DNA of 19,369 nt from assembly GCA_964613695.1 (NCBI GenBank), contig CAZTIR010000027.1, forward strand, positions 1-19,369, in the 5' to 3' direction. Below, in pieces: positions 1-7,160 of the stretch; position 1 is the stretch's first letter, and each line of letters starts with the position of its first letter. This DNA is from Pyrolobus sp964613695 (GTDB lineage: Archaea; Thermoproteota; Thermoprotei_A; Sulfolobales; Pyrodictiaceae). The translations under genes were made by a program, and so were the position numbers. The notes beneath the pieces were generated by a model. That model ran no database searches. It was not told the DNA's origin and saw only the letters and a list, made by a program, of their open reading frames with translations.

Positions 1-2
1 AA

Positions 3-377
3 ATTATCAGGGAAGCAATTATAGAGGGCATGGCTATCCCCATGATAGTATACAATGAGTTGCTCTACATAGTGGGCGCCAAGATTGCTAGGATGAAATA
101 CGGTGTTAAGGGAAAATACTCCTTCCGGAGGCATATAGCTAGGCACGGATTCCCCGGAGAAGCCATAGAAAAGGTTAACGGCTTCATCCGGGACTTCAAA
201 GTAACCATGCTAAGGGATTATCAAGACCCAGACGAGCTAGTCAAGACAATCAAGCTCTACAGACTAGCGCCAAACGACGCACAAATAGTCTTAACCTGCA
301 AGCATAGCAATATAGGAACACTAGCAACATTCGATGAGGACTTCAAGAGAGTTCCATGGCTCAAAGTAGTCCCCTAA
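3..377 (+). CDS. PIN-domain protein, C-terminal part (VapC-like), 5' truncated by the window
   Basis: The reading frame is open to the left edge; codons before the internal ATG at 30 are still coding, so the true start lies outside. The C-terminus reads LAPNDAQIVLTCKH then LATFDEDFKRV, the usual PIN-domain pattern of a conserved Asp before a helix and a second acidic cluster (FDEDF) before the last strand. The family Glu is probably the E of YNELLY. The first catalytic Asp of PIN domains is N-terminal and would be outside the window. PIN proteins of this size are usually metal-dependent RNases of VapBC toxin-antitoxin pairs, where the antitoxin normally sits upstream; here that cannot be seen. 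Codon use (AAT, TTA, CAA, ATA) and about 44% GC differ from the rest of the window, which suggests a mobile or recently acquired gene. Family call fairly firm, toxin role inferred. Confidence 0.75.
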   Translation: MIREAIIEGMAIPMIVYNELLYIVGAKIARMKYGVKGKYSFRRHIARHGFPGEAIEKVNGFIRDFKVTMLRDYQDPDELVKTIKLYRLAPNDAQIVLTCKHSNIGTLATFDEDFKRVPWLKVVP

Positions 378-469
378 CTCTTGAAGGAGAGAGGTTACCA
401 ACTAGGATGATCTTCTGCAAAGTAGAAACTAACCTAGATTCCTGCCCGAATTTAGAGTCTACAGCTCCA

Positions 470-495
470 CTCTTTAGTAAAAGAGAGGCTTTTAT
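470..495 (+). promoter_or_regulatory. Small hairpin plus TATA-like element beside tRNA-Arg
   Basis: CTCTTT (470-475) and AAAGAG (480-485) form a 6-bp inverted repeat with a 4-nt loop. A TTTATA element follows directly (490-495), with purine-rich sequence before it. If it acts on the plus strand, transcription would begin near 518, antisense to tRNA-Arg, and could form a long leader for the nucleotidyltransferase downstream. It could equally be chance AT-rich sequence at the edge of the AT-rich segment. Confidence 0.3.
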
Positions 496-510
496 AGGGG
501 GTTTTATGTG

Positions 511-588
<78 letters not shown>

Positions 589-684
589 ACGGCCGTTTTG
601 TCACCCGATGGTATACCGTCTGATATACGTGTTCTTTCCTCGCCCGGGGGGACTGGTATGTAAGTATGAGGGTTTTGCATCCTG

Positions 685-1791
685 TTGGTGGTGGGTGGTT
701 CTCGGGTGGGTGTGGAGAGGAGTGTTGGCATAGTCCCGGCTGCTGGTGAGGGTACGAGGCTGCGCCCCATAACCTTCTCTATACCCAAGCACTTGATACC
801 CCTGTTGGGCAAGGCTATCATAGAGTATCCGTTGGGGCACCTCTCCTCTCTCGGGGTCCGCGAGACTATCGTCGTCGTCGGGTATCTTGGTGACATGATA
901 CGCGAGTATCTCGAGTCCAGGGGGTATAGGGTTACCTACGCGTTCCAGGAGAAGAGGCTTGGTATCGCTCACGCCGTGTACACTGCTATAGAGCAGGCTG
1001 GCGTCTCCGGCTCGCCTCTCGTAGTCTACCTCGGCGATAATATACTCCTGGAGGATCTCAGCGCCCACTACAAGGCTTTCCTCGAGGAGGGTTACGATGC
1101 TTACGTGCTCCTCGCGCCCGTGCCCGACCCAAGGCGGTTTGGCGTTGCTGTCGTGGAGGGTGGGCGTATTGTGAGGCTCGTCGAGAAGCCCAAGGAGCCC
1201 CCGTCTAACCTCGCGGTTGTCGGAGTCTACATGTTCCGGGATTCTGATCTCTTCGCGAGGCTCTACAAGGAGCTTAGGCCCTCGTGGCGCGGCGAGTACG
1301 AGATGACGGATCTTATCCAGAAGTTCATCGACCACGGGTACCGCGTCGGGTATAGCGTGGTGTCGAGGTGGTGGAAGGATATCGGTACCCCCGAGGGCCT
1401 GTTGGACGCTATGCAGATGCTCATAGATGCTATAGAAGGGCCGGTGATCCGGGGCCGTGTTGAGGGCAGCGTGACCACCAGCAAGGTTATCGTTGAGGAG
1501 GGGGCTGTCGTGGAGGGTGATATCAGGGGCCCGGCTTACGTGGGGAGGGGGAGTCTGGTCGCGGAGAAGGCTAGGCTGGAGGCCTACGTTAGCCTCGAGG
1601 AGGGTAGTATAGTGAAGTCGGGTATCCTAGTCAACACTCTCGTGCTCGGCGAGGGGAGTGTCATCGATCTTGGCGAGGCTCGCCTAGAGGATAGCGTGGT
1701 TGGGCGAGCCTGCGAGGTGAGGGCGCGCAGGAGCGTCAAGAGTAGGTTAAGGCTCCTCGTCGGCGACAAGGCTAGGGTTGAGGTTGGTTAG
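685..1791 (+). CDS. Glucose-1-phosphate thymidylyltransferase-like nucleotidyltransferase, long form
   Basis: Nucleotidyltransferase predicted to join a sugar-1-phosphate to dTTP or UTP, giving an NDP-sugar for glycan or S-layer/N-glycan synthesis in the cytoplasm. Counted from 685, the substrate-binding loop GEGTRLRPIT is at residues 21-30 with Lys35 after it. The metal-binding Asp is in YLGDN (about 118), and VEKPKEP, GEYEMTDLI and WWKDIGTPEGLLDA follow in family order. Residues from about 253 form a left-handed beta-helix (hexapeptide-like repeats such as GAVVEGDIRGPAYVGRGSLV). Length and this tail match the long RmlA form found in archaea. The start is uncertain: 685 is a TTG, with in-frame GTGs at 688, 691, 706 and 712; GTG 712 would place the loop nearest the N-terminus. 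The nucleotide and sugar cannot be read from sequence. Its stop overlaps that of the convergent FAD synthase-like gene. Confidence 0.88.
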   Translation: MVVGGSRVGVERSVGIVPAAGEGTRLRPITFSIPKHLIPLLGKAIIEYPLGHLSSLGVRETIVVVGYLGDMIREYLESRGYRVTYAFQEKRLGIAHAVYTAIEQAGVSGSPLVVYLGDNILLEDLSAHYKAFLEEGYDAYVLLAPVPDPRRFGVAVVEGGRIVRLVEKPKEPPSNLAVVGVYMFRDSDLFARLYKELRPSWRGEYEMTDLIQKFIDHGYRVGYSVVSRWWKDIGTPEGLLDAMQMLIDAIEGPVIRGRVEGSVTTSKVIVEEGAVVEGDIRGPAYVGRGSLVAEKARLEAYVSLEEGSIVKSGILVNTLVLGEGSVIDLGEARLEDSVVGRACEVRARRSVKSRLRLLVGDKARVEVG

Positions 1792-2495
1792 CCCCTGCAA
1801 GCCTCCTCGGGTATAACCTCTCGGGCTCTGCAGGCTATCCTCGTGGAGGAGCAGAGGGGGCACTCTAGCCTCTCGGGCAGCCTCTCCACCCTAGCCTCCA
1901 CCCCCCTCTCCTCCAGCATCCTCGCGAGCTCCTCCTCGTTGGGCCACTGGTCGGGCCCCAGGAGTATAACGTCTGGCTTCTCCTCGACGACGGGTCTCAG
2001 CATGTCCACGGGGTCTCCGAGCCTGGCGTTCGCGACGTATCTCACGCTCCTCACGACCTCTAGCCTCTGCTGCTCCGGGACTATGGGTCTCCTACCCTTC
2101 AGCCTCTCTACCGTCGAGTCCCTCGCGACTATCACGTGGACGCGGCCCCTCTTCCAAGCCTCGCGTAGCAGGTAGACGTGGCCCGGGTGGAGTATGTCGA
2201 AGGTGCCTGCGACGAGAACCTTCGGCCTGGATAGTAGCCTTGTGAGGGGCTCCCACTCGACCTCGACGACCCCAAGGTGGCGCAGGGCGTCTATGAGGCC
2301 CTCGGCGTAGGCTATGCACGCTAGGGCCGTCTCAACGTCGCCCTTCTCGAGGTAGTAGCGGGCGTCGCTGGCGTACGCCTCCGCGAGCCTAAGTAGCCTG
2401 TCGTAGGGCTCCCCGAGCCTCCCCCTGAGCCTCTCCAGGGCGAGCTCAACGTTCGTGATGTAGGCTTCAACTCTCCTCCTCGAGTCGAGGCTCAT
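1788..2495 (-). CDS. ribL: DUF357 - cytidylyltransferase fusion, FAD synthase-like (RibL family)
   Basis: Residues 1 to about 80 are helical and fit the archaeal DUF357 domain. Residues 92-235 are a cytidylyltransferase-type Rossmann domain: GTFDILHPGHVYLL (97-110, with the HxGH pair His103/His106), a KGRRPIVPEQQR stretch (133-144) and LLGPDQ (178-183). In archaea this family includes RibL, which transfers AMP from ATP to FMN to make FAD. RibL enzymes carry C-terminal cysteines important for activity; here Cys212, Cys215, Cys222 and Cys233 occupy that region. RibL alone is about 150 aa, so the DUF357 domain explains the extra length. ATG start at 2495. A TTTATC element (2529-2534, minus strand) could be its promoter, shared with the divergent HARP gene. 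FAD synthase is the best guess; phosphopantetheine or glycerol-3-phosphate cytidylyltransferase is less likely. Confidence 0.75.
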   Translation of the reverse strand: MSLDSRRRVEAYITNVELALERLRGRLGEPYDRLLRLAEAYASDARYYLEKGDVETALACIAYAEGLIDALRHLGVVEVEWEPLTRLLSRPKVLVAGTFDILHPGHVYLLREAWKRGRVHVIVARDSTVERLKGRRPIVPEQQRLEVVRSVRYVANARLGDPVDMLRPVVEEKPDVILLGPDQWPNEEELARMLEERGVEARVERLPERLECPLCSSTRIACRAREVIPEEACRG

Positions 2496-2576
2496 GCCCG
2501 AACCCTCGCCTCGGCTAGGGGCTAGGGGATAAACGAGGAGGCTTGTTACGACTCGTTGTGTGAGGTGGAGGCTAGC

Positions 2577-3290
2577 ATGGCAGTAGGGGAGGAGAAGCCA
2601 CGGCAGCCTATGAGGGGTGTCATGGTCTTCGTGCTGGATACGAGTGCCGTCACAGACCCCAGGCTTAGGGAGGCGCTCGGAGCCAGCAGCCTCGACGAGG
2701 TTGTTAGGAGGCTTGCAGAGCTGCTCAGGGAGGCTAGGACGCGCGTCGGGATAGAGTTCTACACGACGCCAACGATGCTCTCGGAGATGAAGAGGTTCCT
2801 CCTGGCTAACAACGTCGAGCCGAGTAGCCTGGAGGCTCTCGAATCCTGGCTCCTGGTCAAGGCTCCCGACAAGCTCAACGTCAGGATACCCGCCATCGTC
2901 ATGGCGGAGTACGTCGAGGACATGAGGAGGCGTATAATGAAGGGGTTGAGGGTGGCGGAGGAGGCTGTTGTCCGGGCGGCCCGCGAGGCTAGGAGGGCGC
3001 CTGGCTCCGCGCGCGGCGAGGAGGAGTTCCAGCGCGAGGTCGTCGGCCCCATTATAAGGTCTTTGAGGGAGAGGTACCGGGAGGCCACCAGGAGGGGTAT
3101 AGTCGACAGCCTCGAGGACTTCGACGTCGTGATACTCGCGTTGGAGCTGAGGGGCGTGCTCGTGACCAACGACGAGGGTGTGCGTAAACTAGCCGAGACG
3201 CTGGGAGTTATAGTGGTAGACCCGCTTGGATTCATCCGTATGCTGCGCGAGTATATAAGAGCGTTCTCGGGTCAAACAGTGCCAGCATAA
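2577..3290 (+). CDS. HARP-type RNA-free RNase P family protein (PIN-like, UPF0278, 'RNA ligase partner')
   Basis: 237-aa metallonuclease of the UPF0278/'RNA ligase partner' family, to which Aquifex RNA-free RNase P (HARP) belongs; such proteins remove 5' leaders of pre-tRNAs. Acidic residues expected of the active site are visible: Asp21 in FVLDTSAV, the cluster Asp177/Asp181/Asp183 in GIVDSLEDFDVVILALEL, and Asp199 in VTNDEG. Between them (about 117-175) lies a charged helical region, matching the protruding helical domain of HARPs. ATG 2577 is chosen because GGTGGAGG lies 6-13 nt upstream; the frame continues upstream only to a TTG at 2556. A promoter-like ATAAAC sits at 2529-2534. Archaea normally also have RNA-based RNase P, so HARP here may be a second or accessory activity. 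Family call strong, cellular role inferred. Confidence 0.85.
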   Translation: MAVGEEKPRQPMRGVMVFVLDTSAVTDPRLREALGASSLDEVVRRLAELLREARTRVGIEFYTTPTMLSEMKRFLLANNVEPSSLEALESWLLVKAPDKLNVRIPAIVMAEYVEDMRRRIMKGLRVAEEAVVRAAREARRAPGSARGEEEFQREVVGPIIRSLRERYREATRRGIVDSLEDFDVVILALELRGVLVTNDEGVRKLAETLGVIVVDPLGFIRMLREYIRAFSGQTVPA

Positions 3291-3299
3291 ACACTGTTT
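3252..3299 (+). promoter_or_regulatory. TATA box with palindrome at the predicted transcription start (candidate operator)
   Basis: TATATAA (3252-3258) lies inside the last codons of the HARP gene. About 25 nt downstream, at the expected start of transcription, is a perfect 8-bp inverted repeat: AAACAGTG (3274-3281) and CACTGTTT (3292-3299) with a 10-nt spacer. Half of it lies in the HARP coding end and stop. A repressor site for the ATPase gene at 3320 is the simplest reading. As RNA it would be a weak AT-containing hairpin followed by TTTTAG, so a terminator is an alternative. Confidence 0.5.
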
Positions 3300-3319
3300 T
3301 AGCAACGCTGTGTGAGAGT

Positions 3320-4345
3320 GTGGAGTGGTGCGCTAGTGTGCTAAACACACTCCCGACAGTGATACAAGGCTATTCTAGGATAGCCCCGCTCGTCTGCAAG
3401 CCGCCTAGGAGCAGGGGCGTCTACATACCCCGGACCGCGGAGGTGGCCAGGCTCCTAAGCCTCCTGGAGAACGGGGTCGTGCCCCTCGTCTACGGGCCAC
3501 GTGGCGCCGGGAAGACCACCATGTTGCGCTGCCTAGCCCGCTCCCTCCCCAAGCTCGGGATCCGCGTGCTCTACATAGGGTTGCACGCCCACCCGCCCCT
3601 CATGCTCGGCGAGACCCCCGCTAACATACGAGAGTACCTCCCCGGCATAACCTCCCGCGACGGCTACGAGAGGGGTGCCGCTATAGCAAGGCTGGCCAAG
3701 AGCCTTGGGCGCAACGGGCTCCTCATAGTCGATGACTTCAACCTGGGGCTGGGCGACGAGAGGATGGTCGGCCAGGTGTTGAGAGCACTCTACGAGACCA
3801 TGGGGGTCTTCGAGGAGATACCCCACGTGATACTAGCGACTAGCGAGGCGGTGGTAACAGCTAGGCTCTACTCGCTCCTAGTGGGCAACATAGTGCCGGC
3901 ACTATGGTGGCACATGAGCCGCCGCGACGCGGCGGAGCTCGCCTCGAAGCTGGGCTACAAGGGGGACGTGGAAACATTGTACAAGATCACCGGCGGGTCG
4001 CCGGACGCGATAGTCTCGATAATGGAGCATAGGTGGAAGACGGGAGAGTGGATAGAGTACCGCGTGAAGCCCAAGGTAGAGGAGGCTCTAGAAGCGCTTA
4101 GAGAGCTAGGAGTCTTGATTGAGAAGCTGGACCCCGACTACCTGGGCTCGAGGAGGAGCGTGCGCACAGCCCTTCTCGAGTACAACCTCCTCGTTCGACT
4201 GGTGGGCGTGAGGCTCAGCGACATGGAGAAGAGCGAGTATATAGGGGAGAAGTGGGCCTGGCAGCTCCCCGCTTATCTCAAGGCCGCCGAGACGCTGATG
4301 GAGAAGATAAGCCTCCCTCGCCCTGCATTAGAAGGGGGCCGGTGA
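3320..4345 (+). CDS. Archaeal P-loop ATPase (AAA/STAND-type), function unknown
   Basis: 341-aa ATPase of the archaeal AAA_2/STAND-like type. Walker A is GPRGAGKTT (59-67), Walker B is LLIVDDF (134-140), and a sensor-1-like strand is VILATSE (about 170-176). The segment RRDAAELASKLGYKG...YKITGGSPDAI (about 200-230) matches the lid region with the GG[SN]P motif common in these ATPases, followed by a helical/winged-helix-like C-terminal part (residues 240-330). No transmembrane segment or fused nuclease is seen. Start is GTG 3320; in-frame GTGs at 3338 and 3359 are alternatives, because the ATPase core begins only near residue 35. Codons 6-11 contain another inverted repeat (AGTGTG and CACACT). 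A separate promoter and palindrome lie upstream. Such ATPases are often accessory genes; a specific role cannot be given. Confidence 0.75.
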   Translation: MEWCASVLNTLPTVIQGYSRIAPLVCKPPRSRGVYIPRTAEVARLLSLLENGVVPLVYGPRGAGKTTMLRCLARSLPKLGIRVLYIGLHAHPPLMLGETPANIREYLPGITSRDGYERGAAIARLAKSLGRNGLLIVDDFNLGLGDERMVGQVLRALYETMGVFEEIPHVILATSEAVVTARLYSLLVGNIVPALWWHMSRRDAAELASKLGYKGDVETLYKITGGSPDAIVSIMEHRWKTGEWIEYRVKPKVEEALEALRELGVLIEKLDPDYLGSRRSVRTALLEYNLLVRLVGVRLSDMEKSEYIGEKWAWQLPAYLKAAETLMEKISLPRPALEGGR

Positions 4346-4354
4346 CTGGACGGC

Positions 4355-4373
4355 GGAGCCCCGAGGGGGCTCC
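4355..4373. terminator. GC hairpin between convergent genes
   Basis: GGAGCCCC (4355-4362) and GGGGCTCC (4366-4373) form a perfect 8-bp stem with a 3-nt loop, in the 72-nt gap between the ATPase stop and the end of the DPM synthase gene on the other strand. No T-run follows, so it is not a classic T-tract terminator. It may be a 3'-end stabiliser or a bidirectional barrier. The rest of the gap is GC-rich with no recognisable RNA gene. Confidence 0.4.
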
Positions 4374-4417
4374 CCCGCTGGGGAGCTGGCCGGATGAGCC
4401 CGGTCCCCGAAGGAGGC

Positions 4418-5551
4418 CTAGCTCCACACGTGGTGCTCTGACACGAGGTAGTTTACCGCGAAGCCGGCCACTATGCCTATGAGGGCTGCTAGCAGGTAGT
4501 AGACTCCCGCGGCCGACAAGAGCATGGATAGCGTGTAGTACGTGGCTAGGCCTCCCAGAGCGGCCTTATGGTACCTCGCCCAGTACCTCACCGCGTTGGC
4601 AAACCCTCGCGGCCTACGCCCCCTGAACGTTATCCTATCGTGTAGCGTATAGTTCCAGGTTAGTGAGGCTTCGAAGGAGGCGAGGTATGCGATGTACAAT
4701 GGCACATGCAGCCCCTCCACGAGCGCCTTGAGCACAGCCAGGTTCACTATGGTCCCGGTTGCGCCTACACCCGCGAACTTTAGGACACGGTAGTTGCTCA
4801 GGTGGAGGACGTGGAGGAGGTACTCCACCATGTGCCTGAGCCTTAGCTTGCTCTCCCCCCTCAGCCTCTCCCGGAAGACGTAGGGCACCTCCACCACTTT
4901 CCGAGGCCTAGCCTTGACGAGTATCTCGAGGAGAATCTTCCAGCTCCTGGGCTCGAGCTCAACACCCTCGATTATATCGCGGCGGACTAGCCAGTAGCCG
5001 CTCATGGGGTCGCGTATCCTCCTCACCTCCGGGAGGAGGAGGCGGGCTACGAGGCCAGCCGCCTTGGAGACTAGTAGCCTATACCGGCTCCACCCCTCGA
5101 CACCACCGCCCCTGACGTACCTCGAGGCTATCACAACGTCAGCCCCCGTCTCTAACGCGGTCTTAAGCATCGTTGGTAGCAACTCCGGCGGGTGTTGCAG
5201 ATCAGCGTCTATCACCGCGACGTACCTCCCCCGGGCCTCCCTCAAGCCTCGTATAATGGCGCTGCCCAGGCCCCTCTCGTTCACCCTCCTAACCACGCGG
5301 AGCCAGGGGTACCTCTCCCGCGCCAACTCCTCCGCGAGCCTCCACGTGCCGTCGGGGCTGTTGTCGTCGACTACTATGGCCTCGAAGGGTATGCCCCTTA
5401 GGCTCTTCTCCAGCCTCTCGAGGAGCACTGGGAGGTTCTCCCGCTCGTTGTAGGTCGGTATCACTATGGTGAGCAGCGGGTCGCCCCTATTACCCTCTAC
5501 GAGCCCATCGTCAACCGGTGATGTGTTGCCGATACTCTTCGACTGGGGCAC
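4418..5551 (-). CDS. Dolichyl-phosphate mannosyltransferase-like GT2 with GtrA membrane domain
   Basis: Membrane GT2 glycosyltransferase predicted to move a hexose from GDP-mannose (or UDP-glucose) to dolichyl phosphate on the cytoplasmic face, supplying the sugar donor for protein N-glycosylation. Residues 26-250 are the GT-A domain: TIVIPTYNEREN (28-39), VVDDNSPDGTW (60-70), the metal-binding DAD of VIDADLQHP (113-121), RDPMSGYWLVRRD, and the amphipathic region before the membrane. Residues 255-377 carry four hydrophobic segments of the GtrA type (FAGVGATGTIVNLAVL... ending YLVSEHHVWS). This architecture and length match the archaeal DPM synthase of Pyrococcus. Start is GTG 5551; no later start keeps the first strand intact. 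It overlaps the divergent TIM-barrel gene by about 29 bp. Exact sugar donor not readable. Confidence 0.88.
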   Translation of the reverse strand: MPQSKSIGNTSPVDDGLVEGNRGDPLLTIVIPTYNERENLPVLLERLEKSLRGIPFEAIVVDDNSPDGTWRLAEELARERYPWLRVVRRVNERGLGSAIIRGLREARGRYVAVIDADLQHPPELLPTMLKTALETGADVVIASRYVRGGGVEGWSRYRLLVSKAAGLVARLLLPEVRRIRDPMSGYWLVRRDIIEGVELEPRSWKILLEILVKARPRKVVEVPYVFRERLRGESKLRLRHMVEYLLHVLHLSNYRVLKFAGVGATGTIVNLAVLKALVEGLHVPLYIAYLASFEASLTWNYTLHDRITFRGRRPRGFANAVRYWARYHKAALGGLATYYTLSMLLSAAGVYYLLAALIGIVAGFAVNYLVSEHHVWS

Positions 5552-6410
5552 CTATAACTCAGCCTCCACGCTCGAGAAGTCAGCCCTACTCGGTATGAAG
5601 CTTACAGAGATACCGCCCCACGATCTCACACGCCGGGCGCATGGCGAGGACTACTTCCGGGAATACGCGAGGCTTGCCCGCGAGTCCTTCACAACCGTCA
5701 CGGCCCACGGTCCCTACTACAACCTCGTCTCCAGGAGCCCCTATACACAGGCTAGGGTCGTGAAGGCTTTCAGGGAGGCTGCCAGGAGGGCCGTGCTGGC
5801 CGGCGCCGAGGTGTTCAACATACACCTCGGGTGGCGCGTCTACCACGACGACCGTGACATAGACGCGGCGGCTGAGGTCATAAAGGCGATACTAGAGGTG
5901 CTCCCCAGCAACGTCTACCTGAGCCTCGAGGTGACGTACACCAGGCACCAGCTTGGAACCTTCGAGGACATAAGGGCTATTATGGAGAAGGTGGGGGACC
6001 CGAGGTTGACTATAAGCAACCAGTTGGAGAACAGCTTCATACTCCTCACTCGCGTCTACGAGACCGGGGACTTCATCGGAGCCGATAGGAGGGTGGATAA
6101 GAGCTTCTGGCTAAAGGTGCTCGAGGAGACCGAGAAGCTATCAAGAGGCTTCTTCAGCCTCCGCTTCAGCCAGGTGACCGGCATCTACTTCGGCGGCAAG
6201 CTGCTCAAGAAGAGGACTCCGCTCGGAGCAGGCTACCCGAGGCTAGAGCCCCTCGCAGAGGCTATCGCAGAGTACCTGGTGAGGCTGCAGTCCAGGAGGC
6301 CTGGTGAGCTGAGGGCACACGTGATATACACGGGGCCCTGGGAGACGAAGTACGAGGACTCCGTGAGACTATACTACGAGATAGCGAGGAGGGCGGCGGC
6401 GCTCATCTAG
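5523..6410 (+). CDS. Endonuclease IV-like TIM-barrel protein (AP endonuclease family 2)
   Basis: 295-aa TIM barrel of the xylose-isomerase-like/endonuclease IV superfamily. Counted from GTG 5523, visible metal-ligand candidates are His62 (TAHGPYYNL, compared with the HAPY motif of Nfo), His101 (NIHLGW), Glu136 (LSLEVTYTRHQLGTF, the ENTAGQG-like strand) and Glu274 near the end (YTGPWETKYE). The usual Nfo strand with D-x-CH is replaced by TISNQLENSF, so some Zn ligands may be missing or changed. The enzyme could be a diverged AP endonuclease or a sugar isomerase. Upstream in-frame codons exist to 5466, but the barrel's first strand (ILFDWGTY) begins just after 5523. The 5' end overlaps the divergent glycosyltransferase. 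A SWIM-domain gene follows 25 nt after the stop, which supports a DNA-repair context. Confidence 0.7.
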   Translation: MLPILFDWGTYNSASTLEKSALLGMKLTEIPPHDLTRRAHGEDYFREYARLARESFTTVTAHGPYYNLVSRSPYTQARVVKAFREAARRAVLAGAEVFNIHLGWRVYHDDRDIDAAAEVIKAILEVLPSNVYLSLEVTYTRHQLGTFEDIRAIMEKVGDPRLTISNQLENSFILLTRVYETGDFIGADRRVDKSFWLKVLEETEKLSRGFFSLRFSQVTGIYFGGKLLKKRTPLGAGYPRLEPLAEAIAEYLVRLQSRRPGELRAHVIYTGPWETKYEDSVRLYYEIARRAAALI

Positions 6411-6435
6411 TCGTGTATGTGGGCGGCGATAGCAT

Positions 6436-7152
6436 TTGTTACACGCCGAGCGGTATTACCAGGGCTGGGTTGCCCGGGTGCCACCAGTACTCGGTAGAGA
6501 GCTACCGCCGTGGGCCCGGGGCGAGGCGTTATCAAGACTCGAGAGGCTGAAGACCTTCCTAGAGAGGCTTGTCGACCGCTTCTTCGAGGAGAGGGAGGCC
6601 GCGAGAATCAAGGAGTATCTACGCAAGCGCCTCGATGGTGCCCGAGAGATACTCCTACACGCGGACGCCAGGGTGGCGTCCGTAAGGAGGCTGGCCGAGA
6701 ACGCCTACACGCTCACCATGATATCCTCGAGGGCTGCTGGCAAGCCCCTACTACTAGCCCCGAGATACACGAAGACGCTCGAGGGCGGTGTTAGGCTAGT
6801 GCCGCCGCGCGCAGAGGAGGTGTACACCGTGGAGGTGGGCCCCTATGCTCTCAAATGCACGTGCCCAGACTCCATCTACACCGCCGCCCGCGCAGACCAG
6901 GTGTTGGCTAGGCTAGGCTTCCCACCCCAAGCATACAAGTATACCCTGTGCAAGCATGTACTTGCGGGGCTAGCGCTACTATGGGCGATGAACCTCATAG
7001 ACCCCACGAAGCCGCCCCTCGACGAGGCGCTTCTCAGGGCGCTCGTGACGGTCTACCTGGCAACGCTGCCGAGAGGCTCAAAGCCAAGGGTGTCGAGGAT
7101 AGCGCTCGTCTACACGCGGGGGGAGGGCGGCGCACCCCTCACGGCAAACTAG
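6436..7152 (+). CDS. SWIM zinc-finger protein
   Basis: 238-aa protein with a SWIM motif CxC...CxH: Cys141 and Cys143 (LKCTCPD) and Cys172 and His174 (TLCKHVLAGL), spaced by 28 residues. SWIM fingers bind Zn and mediate DNA or protein contacts; in archaea stand-alone SWIM proteins have been linked to RadA-paralogue (Sws1-like) recombination complexes. The N-terminal 75 residues are charged and helical. Residues 85-135 look like a beta-rich domain (ENAYTLTMISSRAAGKPLLL) leading into the finger. Start is TTG 6436, 25 nt after the endonuclease IV-like stop. The next gene starts 8 nt after this stop, so the three genes look like one operon. Finger clear, role inferred. Confidence 0.75.
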   Translation: MLHAERYYQGWVARVPPVLGRELPPWARGEALSRLERLKTFLERLVDRFFEEREAARIKEYLRKRLDGAREILLHADARVASVRRLAENAYTLTMISSRAAGKPLLLAPRYTKTLEGGVRLVPPRAEEVYTVEVGPYALKCTCPDSIYTAARADQVLARLGFPPQAYKYTLCKHVLAGLALLWAMNLIDPTKPPLDEALLRALVTVYLATLPRGSKPRVSRIALVYTRGEGGAPLTAN

Positions 7153-7160
7153 GCGGGGTT

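Noticed and set aside
601..1335. 244-codon minus-strand ORF opposite the nucleotidyltransferase
   Set aside because: It is the mirror of a clear nucleotidyltransferase reading frame and shows no family features.
4346..4417. Small RNA in the gap between the ATPase and DPM synthase genes
   Set aside because: Only one GC hairpin is present, with no C/D or H/ACA boxes and no promoter.
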